A stretch of 64,000 nt of DNA, taken from positions 6,387,001 through 6,451,000 of the forward strand of contig CM032123.1 of the NCBI GenBank assembly GCA_018894105.1, given 5' to 3'. Each line of letters opens with the position of its first letter. Position 1 is the stretch's first letter. Below the pieces are notes generated by a model. The model searched no databases, was not told where the DNA came from, and saw only the letters and a list, made by a program, of their open reading frames with translations. Origin of the DNA: Jacaranda mimosifolia (taxonomy: Eukaryota; Streptophyta; Magnoliopsida; Lamiales; Bignoniaceae). A program made the translations under genes and the position numbers. Of this stretch, positions 50,276-61,111 are shown one piece after another.

Positions 50276-50293
50276 ATTTTTTTGGTAGTGCGT

Positions 50294-51050
50294 GTTTAAG
50301 TGTCCAAAGAAATAAATATTATATTAAGTTACATTCTAGTAATTATTATTATTATTAATAATAATAATAAATATAATATTGGGATTAAATATTTAGTGAA
50401 CCTCATGCTATCAGCCAATGTTTATCAATTTTAAAAAAATTGAGCCTTATGTGTAAAAATTCTTTTGTACGAGTTGAACTTATATTTAATTGCATGTAAT
50501 TTTACTAAAAGAAATTTTAAGATTTTTATTAAGATAGAACTTCATTTACAATGTAAAATAATGGTGGAATATTTAAATGTGTCAAAAATTTACAATTAAA
50601 ATACTTTTCACTATATAATTTTAGACGAAAGTGTTCCGGAAGCAATGAATATGATCATGTAAAATGATGTGTAAATACAGCAAAGAATATTAATGTATAT
50701 TGAATATCATCATTTAATCGTAATTATTAAAATTAAAAATAAAATTTAGAATGAGGTCAAAACAAATTGTTGGAGTTCAGTCTTGTAAGTTATAAAAAGA
50801 AAATAAAGCAAGCTGTGTAGACATCAATAATGATTATAGCAAAGCTCTTACCAAAACAAGTAGACACAAAGGATTAAAATTAAACTCAATAGTAATAAAC
50901 TAAAATTCATGTAGTGTAGTTAAAACAGTAATGCTAAGGTCAACTTAATTTACATAATATAAATGTTCAAACAAAAATTAAATCAGAAATTGAAGCATAC
51001 AATTTTATGTAACTATAGAAAGAAACACCCTACTAATAAGCCTTGTAAAG
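50294..51050. other. Spacer between the CACTA element and unit D
   Basis: AT-rich spacer with no gene seen. 50850-51010 has phrases also found in the 3' flanks of units B and C (AACTTAATTTACATAATATAAATGTTCAAACAAAAATTA-like order, interrupted), so it is the 3' flank of unit D. Confidence 0.45.
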
Positions 51051-51059
51051 CATTAGAAA

Positions 51060-53250
51060 ATTCAATCAGATATTGCAGTCATATCCATAAAAAAACTAGA
51101 GTGTGATTATGATTAACCTCTACTCCTCCTGCTGCAAACATATTCACATAATATTTGTGATCTTCATCTTCAATCCACAGCATTCTTTTAGCAGTCCTTT
51201 TATTTGCTTCATCAAAAACAGACAAACATCTTTGTTAAAGAATGGATCTTCAGCCTAACTCAATCCCAAAAGCTAGCTCTAGAGGTGAGGATTGCCCAAG
51301 ACCATATATAGAGACCACAACTTATTTATTTCACCGATGTGGGACACTAACACACCCCGCGCACGCCCAGGAATGAACATTTGGAGTGTGGAATAACATG
51401 AAATTGGTGGCCCAACAACATTGGCTAACCCAACATCGGGAATGAGTGGCTCCGATACCATGTTAAAGAATGGACATTGGGCCTAACTCAACCCCAAAAG
51501 CTAGCTCAAGAGGTGAGGATTGCCCAAGACCATATATAGAGACCACAACTTATTTATTTCACCGATGTGGGACACTAACACACCCCGCGCACGCCCAAGA
51601 ATGAACATCTGGAGCGTGGAATGACATGAGTTAGGCTCAAGATCCATTCTTTAACAATCTTTCTTGCCAAATTTCATCATGTAAGAGAGAAACATCAAGT
51701 TGTGCATATTTTTTGGAACCAAATTTTACTCTAACACATCTTGTAATCTGTCTTTCATACTTTCTTTTAAGTTCATCAGGCACCTAAGAGTCAATTTTTT
51801 AAAATATAAGAGTCTTAGAAATAAATAATATGTAATGTCTTACATTCTTATATAGTGCTATACTTTGTACCTTGTTCCAATTAGAGATGCTAAGTCATTC
51901 CAATAAACATTCACTTCATAGAATGTCACAGCTTCTCGTTGTCTCATTGTCCCATAGATTTGTACCATTGGCAATTCCAAATGCACTACAAATGAGGGGG
52001 GGAAAAAGTTAGAAAATAATAGATTTTATTATAAGTAGAGATAGTATTTTTTACACATAATTTTATTTCTTTTTTACCTATTTCTTGTCTCTGAAGAATG
52101 TTGACAGCTTGATAAACATTTCTTTGGCTGATATGTGTAGTCTAAGGGTACTCAACCTCTCCTTTCTCAACGTCAAAAATTCTCCAATCAATTATATTCT
52201 GTCTAATATGCTGAACTAAAATTGTATATCCCTTCTCTAGTCTATGGTCCCTAACAAAGTTATCCCAGCCATTTTCAATTTTAGTCTCACTAATTGAAGC
52301 CAACCAAGCTCTACTACCATATCTAATACAAATTTCAAACTCCACAAAATTAGATAGAGATAATTTAAGTGCAAATGGTATGTCCTGCATGAGAAATAGA
52401 TTTTGATATAACATCAAAAAATATAGAATAGAGTAGACACAAAGTAATTTTATTTACCACATATGAGTCATTTGTCTGATGCAGTAAGTACAGGCTCATT
52501 GCTATATGAAAACATAAAAATTGATGAATACATATGGCAAAGAAAAAACTTTTTTTATTACCAAAAGTAAAATAACATACTTCATTGGACAATAGCCAAA
52601 AATTACCTGAAAAGTTCTCATTTCCAAGAGTCATTCTTGCATTATAGCATTAATAAAGAAACTATAAAAATTTTATGGTATATGAAAATATGCTAAGAAG
52701 AATAACCTAAAAGGCAGAAAAAAATATATTGTTTATGTTTGTTACCTAAATGTATTTGTTGGTCATCAAGGTCATCTTCACTTCCTATGATACGTCAAAA
52801 AAAAAGGAAAATGTTTGTTTGCCATGTATTTTAAAAATACACCATCATTAGATAGTGCAATATATTTAAAGCAATAATAAAAGTACCTTCAGAAGTCCTC
52901 TGTATAAATGTTGATTCTGACCACCTTTCTACATGCCGCATGTCTCTCCATGATATTTGTGGAGAAATATTGTACATAGTTTTGTAAAAACTCGCAAAAA
53001 AGGGTTCGATAGTGAAGAAATAGTGATATATAGTTTTAACTGAACCTATAACCGCCAAAGTTTTCCATCCTTCAATAGACTTTAGATAGTAATTTGTTTC
53101 CATAATCTCACCATAACTATTCCTAGGCTGAACTTTAATTTTCTGAATAAAGACAGGAGAATCTAGTTTGTCCATTTCACGTTGCATTTCATTTTCAATC
53201 AGGAAAACTACTCTTCTTAGTATCTTGGCTAACTTACTTAAATATAACAC
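51060..53250 (-). pseudogene. B3-like array gene, unit D
   Basis: This is the copy nearest the RPA gene, with the best-preserved first exon. The exon (about 53190-52888, likely start MQREMDKLDSPVFIQKIKV) is fully open: NSYGEIMETNYYLKSIEGWK, TLAVIGSVKTIYHYFFTIEP, SWRDMRHVERWSESTF, ending TSEG at a GT donor. Small exons follow: SEDDLDDQQIHL (about 52787-52746), MTLGNENFS (about 52635-52608), and NEPVLTASDK-stop-LICG (about 52505-52459), where the other units have Gln. The B3-like exon (52390-52085) reads ICIRYGSRAWLASISETKIE, NGWDNFVRDHRLEKGYTILV and IFDVEKGEVEYP, then a TAG where unit B has Trp. Next are LELPMVQIYGTMRQREAVTF and YEVNVYWNDL (about 51985-51885), then a last exon (VPDELKRKYERQITRCVRVK, from about 51783) split by the TRIM and resuming with KRTAKRMLWIEDEDHKYYVN to about 51075. 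Two stops plus the insertion make it inactive. Confidence 0.62.
51233..51656 (-). mobile_element. TRIM retrotransposon in the last exon of unit D
   Basis: The element is flanked by a perfect 5-bp duplication ATCTT (51228-51232 and 51657-51661) and runs from TGTTAAAG to CTTTAACA. Two direct terminal repeats are present: 51461-51656 (196 bp, the 5' LTR on the minus strand) and 51233 to about 51405 (the 3' LTR, lacking about 27 bp of its start). Next to the 5' LTR the minus strand reads TGGTATCGGAGCC (51460-51448), a Met-tRNA primer site with one mismatch. Only about 55 bp separate the LTRs and nothing is encoded. The LTR holds GTGTTAGTGTCCCACATCGG, a phrase common in plant TRIMs. Removing it and one duplication restores the exon (compare CATACATCTTTCTTGCCA in unit B). 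Confidence 0.88.
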
Positions 53251-53880
53251 AATTTGAACTGACTGAAATATTAAAAAAAAAAATTGTTGCTATCGTGATT
53301 TGAAAATAATATATAAATCATTAGTCAATATGGAAAAGAACACCAGAATACGTATACATAACAACTATATGGAAGAGAAAAATAATTTTGTAAACAAATT
53401 AATTATATTTGCATATAAAGCAACGGCATTTCTTTTTGTGTTCTTATGACAGTAAAAATTACAAGTCAGTGTACTTGTTCCTACGCATAAAATTGCGTTC
53501 TTACAGCAAATAAAAAATAAAAAAATTAAAAAAAAACAAAAAACAAAACAGAGATAGATAGAGAGAAAGAATTCAGAAAGCATACCTTAGATTAATGAAA
53601 AGCAATAAAATCTTCAAAGGTAGCAGAAGAAGAAGAACAGAAGTTGAGCGAATGGAACGAGCAAATCTAAAAGGGTCTTCTTTGGTGAAAGATTAAAAGT
53701 GCTTTTAAAGATGAGGAGTTGAAAAGTCATGCCTCTTCAAAAGACAAGTTTCAATAAAGTAGTTTTGTATAACATTCATATATATAGAGATAAAAGCAAA
53801 AATATAAGATGTGTATAAATAAAACCTGAACGCTTTTTCTGAACTTTGAAATTGGTTCATCAAGGTCTGAATCATCTTCT
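53251..53880. other. 5' region of unit D and 3' flank of the RPA gene
   Basis: No gene is recognised. The part at 53590-53780 (GAAGAAGAACAG..., AAAGTGCTTTTAAAGATGA, GTCATG) resembles 43820-43960 and 48400-48500 upstream of units B and C and is probably the promoter/leader of unit D. Confidence 0.45.
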
Positions 53881-56260
53881 ATAGAAATATGTAATAAAAT
53901 TGTGACAGTCAATAAGAATTATATAATTTAGATAGCATATACACTCGTATAAAAATGCAATCGATAATCCATACCTTCAATAAATAGTCTTTTCATGCTC
54001 TTAAACTTTGCATGGTTAGGTACATCAATAAGATTTTCAAGAACCTCAGCAAGGTCATTGGCTGTAATAGCCACATCTTCTTCTTTAAACTCAGACATAT
54101 TTAAGACAGTATACTGCATATGCAATCCATCTTGACGTGACTTATAGCTCTTTTTTAACTTCACCAGAAAAATAGTTTGCTCTACTGACTTGTTCATTAT
54201 TTCGATAGAAGGTGCATTACCCTACAGTAATGAATTTTCACTATAAAAATTTATAGCAAGCAAAGAGTAACAATATATCAATGGAGAAGCGCTAACCGCT
54301 AAATGCATTTCCATCACCATGAATGAATTCATTTGCATTATTTTCACCGCATCATCTCCAAATGCAGTCGCTTCCAATGAGCCAGTTTCATCAAAGATAG
54401 TAACAATTGCTATCTCTCTAAAATGGAAAAGTTTTCTTGTAATATTATTTGTTTCTTATTTAGTAAAATATTAAAGAAAACACTAAATGTTATGAAAAGC
54501 AGCATGTACCTTGGCTTAACAATAGTCCTTTCATTACATTTTCGACAGTCAATTGACCAATTGAAATCTATAGCATACGAAGAATGGCATTTCTCACATG
54601 CCATGTAGAAGAATTTTTTATTCAAATTGCAAATCTTAACAGTCATTTTCAGTAGGAATTTTTCAATCTGCATTATTTCCATATTTTTATTGTGTTATCA
54701 ACTATGTTTAAAAAACAGTTCATGCAGCATATCAAGAATGGAATTTCTCACATGCCATGTAAAAGAACTTCTGATTCAAATTGCAAATTTGAACAATCAT
54801 TATCAGCACAAATTTTTCAATCTACATTAATTAGACATTTTTATTCTGTTACCAACTATGTTTAAAAACATGCTTCATAATATACCATTATATATATAAC
54901 TATATATTAGTGTATTAGAGCACTTATAAACGAAAGCTAATATACTTACATTTTCCATACGGACAACATTAGCAACAGTGTGGAAGTTCGTTGCTGTCTG
55001 TAAAGACATTTGCCTCTCTTTGATCATCAGTTCAATTTCAAGCACAACATCACCAATTATCTTCAAGTTATTTGCTCTCTTGTTTCATTAATGAAAATGT
55101 TGTTAGATAAATATTGTTTTGCTTTAAATTCTAAAGAACAAAGAATGGAGATAATATGCCAGTGGTAATCAAAGAAGAAGTTGTCACATCTTTAACTTCT
55201 GAGCTTGTGGTATTGCTGGATCCGAGACAATTCAAATTAAATAGTTTATTTAAATAGCCAAGAATTGTATATTAAATAGTAAAATAAAGATAATATAGAA
55301 TGGTTAGTTCTAAAAAATATACTCTAACCATAATGTGAAGAAACACTCAGGTTCTTTGCAGATATTATCGACATTGATTCCATTGATAACATTATTGCCT
55401 GACCCTCTGCCACCGCAATATTATTCCACAAAGATAGTATCAACGGCTTTCTCCTATTAAATATATCAAATGATTAGACAGCAATAAAGTTTTATATAAA
55501 TTTAGAAATTATTTCTACCAAAGAATAATTATTAATGCAAACAAAACAAGGTTTACTCACTCATGATTAATGATGCCAAATTCATGAATAATGTATGATT
55601 TTGCAGCACCCGCAATAGTTCGCTGGTCAAACTTTTTAATAACTATTGCAAGAATATCTGTAATAAATGAAAAGAAAATATTAATTGCGAACATCAAAGA
55701 AAAGACTGCATAGAATGTATTAAAGACTACACATCTTACCAACTTACCTTTTTTTTTTTTAGAAGCAAGAATTGCAAAAAATTCAGCATAATTAGGCACC
55801 AAAACAGATGATGGTATGACATTATCCAAAACCTTGGTAATCACAGTGTGACGGTTGAGTATCCACTGATATTTGTTTCCATAAGTCTCAAAGTCACGAT
55901 TTGCTTCAATCACACGTGCATTTGAGATTATATAAGTATCCATTAGGGAAAGCGTTCCCTCAAATTGATTGATGTCCATATCAAATATTGTAGCAAGTAC
56001 TTTAGTCCCCTGTATGATAAGAAAGAACAGAAAATAACACTTCATTGCATAAATACTCTTTCACAAAGCAGAAAACAAAATTAGTTTGTTATAAAAATAA
56101 AAATACTGATAGATTCATCAACTAAAGTTACACGTTGATTTCTACGTTGTCTCTGAATAGCAGTCTAGCAGAAGTTTTTGATTCAACAAGAATCTTTACA
56201 CTCCAGCTATTAATGTCAAGAGTAATATCCTTGATTAACATCAGCTACTGCGTCATGATG
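53880..56260 (-). pseudogene. RPA70-like single-stranded DNA-binding protein of the Helitron
   Basis: Plant Helitrons often carry a replication protein A large-subunit gene. Exons on the minus strand follow RPA70 domain order. DBD-A: SWSVKILVESKTSAR (about 56215-56165), a shift, QRQRRNQRVTLVDE, then after an intron GTKVLATIFDMDINQFEGTL and SNARVIEANRDF (56007 to about 55745). DBD-B: IKKFDQRTIAGAAKSYIIHE (about 55660-55560), RRKPLILSLWNNIAVAEGQA (about 55455-55325), and DPAIPQAQKLKM-stop, where Trp is expected (about 55225-55180). DBD-C: NFHTVANVVRMENV (about 54998-54955), the zinc ribbon MACEKCHSSYAIDFNWSIDC and RKCN (C-X2-C-X13-C-X2-C, about 54603-54535), then FDETGSLEATAFGDDAVKIM (about 54400-54340). 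C-terminus: KLKKSYKSRQDGLHMQYTV to KSMKRLFIEG (54197-53960). It lies directly downstream of the helicase, same strand. One shift and one stop make this copy inactive. Confidence 0.8.
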
Positions 56261-56262
56261 TT

Positions 56263-58165
56263 CTACACCGAAATTAAGATTAACATTACAAATAAATAAA
56301 CACCTATAACAAAAAATATAACTAATAATTTAACCAAAACAATTTCCACTGAACAAGAGCATAACATAACAGTTAATGCCCCAAAAAAAAAAATCCAATG
56401 CAATAGGTAAAAGCAGTGTGTAAAAACAAAACCTCTTTCAATTAATTGATATATCTCTTTATACACAATATTCCTTGTGTATTGTTGAAGACCAATATCA
56501 TGATACACAGGCTCAATCAGAATTTTCACTAAACAAGTTCGCTTTGCTCTTGATAATGCGACATACAACTATCCATGAGAGAATATTGGCTATGGTAAAT
56601 AAATACCAACACAATCAAGAGTTTGTCCTTGAGCTTTATTAATTGTCATTGCAAAGCAGGGTTTAATTGAAAATTGAAATCGCTTGAAATCAATTGGACA
56701 TTTTTATTTATCTATGCACTCTAATGGAATTTGTGGAATAAACACAAGTTTGCCTTTTTGATCTCCTGTTGCTATTTCTGCTTCAATGTAATTCTCTCCA
56801 AGTCTTTGACAAATCAACCTAGTACCATTTGAAAGCCCTTCAATAGGATTTATATTCCTTGACAACATAACATGACAGTTTTTCTTTAAGATTAAATTAT
56901 GGGGAGGAAGATTACTTGACTGAACACCAGCAAAAAAATCCTCATACTGACCTTGATCATTAGGATTGACAACTTTATTGAAGCTAGTGTATTGTTTAGA
57001 TACACTAGGCAACTTGTCAATCAAAATATTATTTATTTCTAACATACTTTCATTTTTAGAAGTCAAAATTACTCTGTTAACTAAATCATATGCATCATAA
57101 GAGTACAAAGAAATTGAAGGAAACACATAATCAATTAATTTTTCAATGGATACCTGATGATCAATGAATGGAAAAAAAAATAAAAATCACTTGGTATGAA
57201 AATGTTATCATCCAACACAAAAGGTTCTACTCCATTACCAACTCTCAACAAAAATTCTATAAACTAAGGATCATCTCTAGCATGAATATTCTCCTGCAAT
57301 TTAAATCTTAATAATTGCGGCCAAATGTGCGATGCAACAAAACTTGCATTTATCATTTGTGATTTTGTCCCAAAAAGCACTATAGGTAAAGTTTGACAAA
57401 AATCTCTACCAAAAACTACCACTTTTCCACCAAATAACTTAGACTGTTCATCTGTAATTTCTCTCAACAACCTATCAAATGATTCAATAATCTTCCGATT
57501 TTCCATTGAAGCTTCATCCGAAATTATCAATTTACATAAACGAATCATTTTCGCTATGCTTGATTGCTTACTTATCCTTGCCTCTGATTTTTGATCAATT
57601 TCAATTGGCAATTTGAATCTAGAATGGGCAGTTCTCCCTCTAGGCAACAAAAAAGCCGCAACTCCAGACGTAGCTACAACCAAAGCTATGTGTCCTTTTG
57701 ACCTCACATATGCAAGAATCGTTCTATACAAAAATGTTTTCCCAGTACCTCCAGGTCCATCAATAAAAAAGGAGCCACATGGGTTATGATTAATTTTATT
57801 TATGATTGTATCAAAAGCTTTCTCATAAGCAAGTTCTTTAGAAAAACGTTCTTCTTCACCCATTTTTTCTAAATTGGACGACAGAGAAAAATCACGCACA
57901 GATTTACCCATGCATATTAGGAAATCATCAACACTATTCAAAGTTTTTCTCTCAAGATCAATTTGTGATAGATTTTGATTTCGTGAGTAATCATCAGAAA
58001 GAACATCAAAGAACTTCACAAATAATTCTCTAGGATTAGGAGGCGGACTATACACCAATAAAATTGCAAATAACTTCTTAATAGCCAAAGGCATACAAAA
58101 GTTCGCTGCCTCTTCTAAACACTGATCAGCATAAAAATCAGATTCTAATATCCTCTATGTAGTGT
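56263..58165 (-). pseudogene. Helitron transposase, PIF1-like helicase half
   Basis: This is the SF1B helicase part of the Helitron Rep/Hel protein, which unwinds DNA during rolling-circle transposition. After a shift near 58150 the frame reads LESDFYADQCLEEAANFCMP (58147-58085), then PLAIKKLFAILLVYSPPPNP and RELFVKFFDVLSDDYS. Motif I is GPGGTGKT (residues 113-120 of the 58094-57264 frame), motif II ISDEAS (191-196, normally WDEA) and motif III VVVFGRDFCQTLPIV, where the usual GGD is GRD. A stop after HARDDP ends this stretch. The next (57126-56704) has NLPPHNLILKKNCHVMLSRN, NPIEGLSNGTRLICQRL and IPQIPLECIDK; it resumes after a stop with FKRFQFSIKPCFAMTINKAQ and GQTLDCVGIYLP (56690-56600), a stop, and LYVALSRAKRTCLVKILIEP (56575-56510), motif VI. 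Several stops make it non-functional. Confidence 0.88.
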
Positions 58166-60745
58166 TGAAAGTCTAAAAGAATCAAACAGTTGATTACTAA
58201 ACGAAAGCAAATCCTGAAAAGATGTTGTTGCGCTAACATTTGACAAAAGAATTTTCAAATAATAACGCTCACCCTCAGTAGGATCCACAACTGCAACTCT
58301 ACCTACAATAATTCTTTTTTTACGTAGCCTCCATCTTCTATCTTTTTGTTCCCAAACAAAATATTCTAGAAATTCTCTATATAAAAGTTGCAATTTCTTA
58401 GCATCAGCATCATTAGCATTCATCGAGAAGAATTTAGTTAACATCGCTCTACTAATAAAAGGATTCATTATAACTTTATTTAGAGGTCTTTTTCAACCAA
58501 AACTAACAAATTGCTAATTTGGCAAATGAACTGGTAAAATAATGACAGGCGGATACATTTCTGTCATGTGAAATGAAAAAATTTTCCACAATGCTTCAAC
58601 CGCTGAAATCCATCGACCTCTTTGAAATTCTTTAATTTCATCAATATTATTTATAAAAGAATTATCAACTATGTTATAACAAATCCTATCATGACCTTTG
58701 TATATGTATTTATATAAATATTTCACAAGTTTAAAATCTGAACAAGCTTCAACATTTATATGACAATCAAATTTTGCAAGTAAGTAGGGACAATATGGAA
58801 CAACAAACCTATTATCTAAATATGTATTCCGCACAAATACTTTCCTACCGTCATTGCGCCTTTTATAGTTTGGATAAGATGCTCTGTTATAAGTGGTTAC
58901 ATCACAAAAATCTTTGGGATATTTATTTTTACAAGATCTATCTTTCATGCAAACGTTCTTTGGATTTGCACTCCCATAAGGTCCATGCATCATATGAGAG
59001 ACAACATAAGAATGTAACAAAGAAGAAGAATCAGAAGGCAATTTAGCTGAAATTATTTGATCATAAAATTTAGGACAACTCAATTTATGATGCTCTTTAA
59101 AACTAATTATCCGATGTGCATGTGGCAACCCTCTTTTTTGATACTCCACCACATAAACATATGCTGCAATATCTCCAAAGATTTTTTTTTTCCTTGTAAT
59201 TTCATCTTTAAACTCTTCAAGCTTTGTTTTAAATACTCGAGTAACTAAATCTAGCCTATCATGTGCACTTTCTGTTGGTAACAACTGAGTGTTATTTCTT
59301 TCCAAGCAGGATTATAAAAAGATCTAGATTCCCACATCTCTGCACAAATGCCATTGCATTTACATACCTTTTCATCATATCCCTTGGCCCACCAATCCCT
59401 TGGCCCACCAATGAATGATGAAGGCAAAACTATATGTTGTCCTATCTTATTAGGGTCATTAATTCCATCAACAACTAAGGTATCAACTATCCCTTGAAGA
59501 GTCTCCGTTCTTGCATCCATTTGTTGTTGTTCTGTTCTATAATAGTCTAGCCTTTGTGTTTTAATTTTGATGTACGAATCAATAGCATATTGCTGACCTA
59601 ATCTTCTTGAATGCAAAACACAAGATTCCTCTCCGTCTCAAATTTGGTACTGGTAACATGTGTATTCCCGACATGAGACATTTGTTCTCTTTTTCTTATT
59701 TTGAACATACACTGTAAGATTAATATAACATTTATTAAAAAATTAGAAACTCATTCATTTTCTTAAATCTAATAGATGAAATAAGTTATATTATAAGTTA
59801 ATTAGCTACCTTCATGTTCAAGATGTAATAAATTAGTGGCTGATTGACCAACAGCAGGCAATATAATATTTTGGCCACTACAACGTGCTGTGTCTGTCTT
59901 CCTATTTACCAAGCACGTTCTATTCCTTCATGCCACCCTGGCTCACCATAGGGAAACAACAATGAATATTGTAATGGGTCATAACACCCATAATGGTACA
60001 AAATTGGATGTGATTCAATATTTGAGCAATAAACACGGATGTCCCTATTTAGATCCTCATGATCATTCGTTGTTTCATCCCATATGGCAGCCACTTGCTG
60101 TTCAGTTGGAAGATTATGTGTTTTTTAGTTGATCTTATGATTTATTCGGAGGATAATAGCGCAATTGGCTAAATTATCCCATAATTCTAAAAGCTTAAAA
60201 ATACAAAAATAAGGATTATTTGCAAGGCATCTTAGAAGAATATCAAGGATATCAGGATCTAAATCAAATTTCTTCAATTTTTCAAAATCAATCTCCTCAG
60301 ATGTGTCCAAGAAGAAGAATTGTAGTCTTTTAGGCAATTCAACTGAAGCACAAAATTGTTCAAGCTTATGCGAAACATGCCCATTTACTTTTAAAGTATA
60401 AATTTCTTAATTATTCCAACAATAAGTAGGATCAGTTTTCATACCAACTGAGGTCAATACAAGATTATTATTGTATGTTCTGACTCTTCTACGAAACCGA
60501 CGTCCAACGTCAGAAAGGTCAAAAGCAAACAGATCATAGAGGATTCTATTGCAAGTCAACGGAGCAGAGGAGACTTCCCCCAAAGAACAACAAAAGGTTG
60601 GTGGTTCATGATGAAACTTAAAAGCACCACAATAGATAAAAGACGATGCATTGGGTAATTCCCAAGGAATTGATGCAATATTAGACAGCCCATCAAAATG
60701 CTTCAGCTGATGCATCCTTTGAACACGCGTTCCAGTCACAGAAAT
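58145..60745 (-). pseudogene. Helitron transposase, Rep (HUH nuclease) half
   Basis: The N-terminal zinc region begins at about 60739: FDGLSNIASIPWELPNASSF, CGAFKFHHEPPTFCCSLGEV and RRVRTYNNNLVLTSVGMKTD, as in plant Helitron proteins, though a Cys-rich start is partly lost. It continues with KRLQFFFLDTSEEIDFEKLK (about 60335), IESHPILYHYGCYDPLQYSL and LFPYGEPGWH (about 60020-59925). The Helitron_like_N block follows: HSRRLGQQYAIDSYIKIKTQ, RLDYYRTEQQQMDARTETL, LPSSFIGGPRDWWAKGYDEK, NPAWKEI (59616-59300). After a one-base shift near 59290 the frame 59305-58514 carries the HUH motif YQKRGLPHAH (His 62 and 64) and the tyrosine motif KLVKYLYKYIYKGHDR (Tyr 196-202) that nicks DNA. The end, LLYREFLEYFVWEQKDRRWR and GERYYLKILLSNVSATTSFQ (58468-58145), leads into the helicase. 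HUH and Tyr residues survive but frames are broken. A 16-bp direct repeat at about 59382-59412 (CCCTTGGCCCACCAAT twice) adds residues near GGPRDWW. Confidence 0.88.
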
Positions 60746-61111
60746 AGAAGGAATGTCATCATATACGAAATAAATTTTAAAATTTTCAATTTAATAAGGA
60801 ATAGTGTAAGTATAGATATGTATCCAATATCTTAATACATTTTCTAAATAATGAAACATAGTTAGAGATTCTAGCAGACATAATTTGTTAGTTATAACTG
60901 ATGCGCAATTCTTCAATTAATGTGTAAATGAAATAATTGGAATTTTTTCTAGGAATTTTAAATTACTTCCATTAATCTATAAATTCAATTATTTAACTAA
61001 ATTAATGTGCAATGAAGAAGCACATGAGATTATTACATTAAACATACCTGCTGCATAGTTCATAGCATCTTGAGTGGTCACAATATTAGATAAATTCATT
61101 GATGAAGTATG

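Larger units (their letters stand above)
48575..50290. mobile_element. Non-autonomous CACTA transposon, 3-bp duplication CGT
   Basis: The element starts CACTACAAAAAAAAAGGG and ends TTTTTTTGGTAGTG, inverted CACTACCAAAAAAA; CGT flanks both sides (48572-48574 and 50291-50293). Both subterminal regions are packed with TAGTGACCG/CGGTCACTA in both orientations, few on the left (48597-48722) and more than twenty on the right (49850-50275). In working CACTA systems such repeats bind the transposase. There is no transposase gene in its 1716 bp. It sits in the spacer just upstream of array unit C, next to that unit's 5' region. Confidence 0.93.

Noticed and set aside
36990..53250. Reading the B3-like array as ordinary host tandem genes unrelated to the Helitron
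   Set aside because: Not excluded, but strand, order and the CTAG-type 3' end beyond unit A favour inclusion; stated as inference in the findings.
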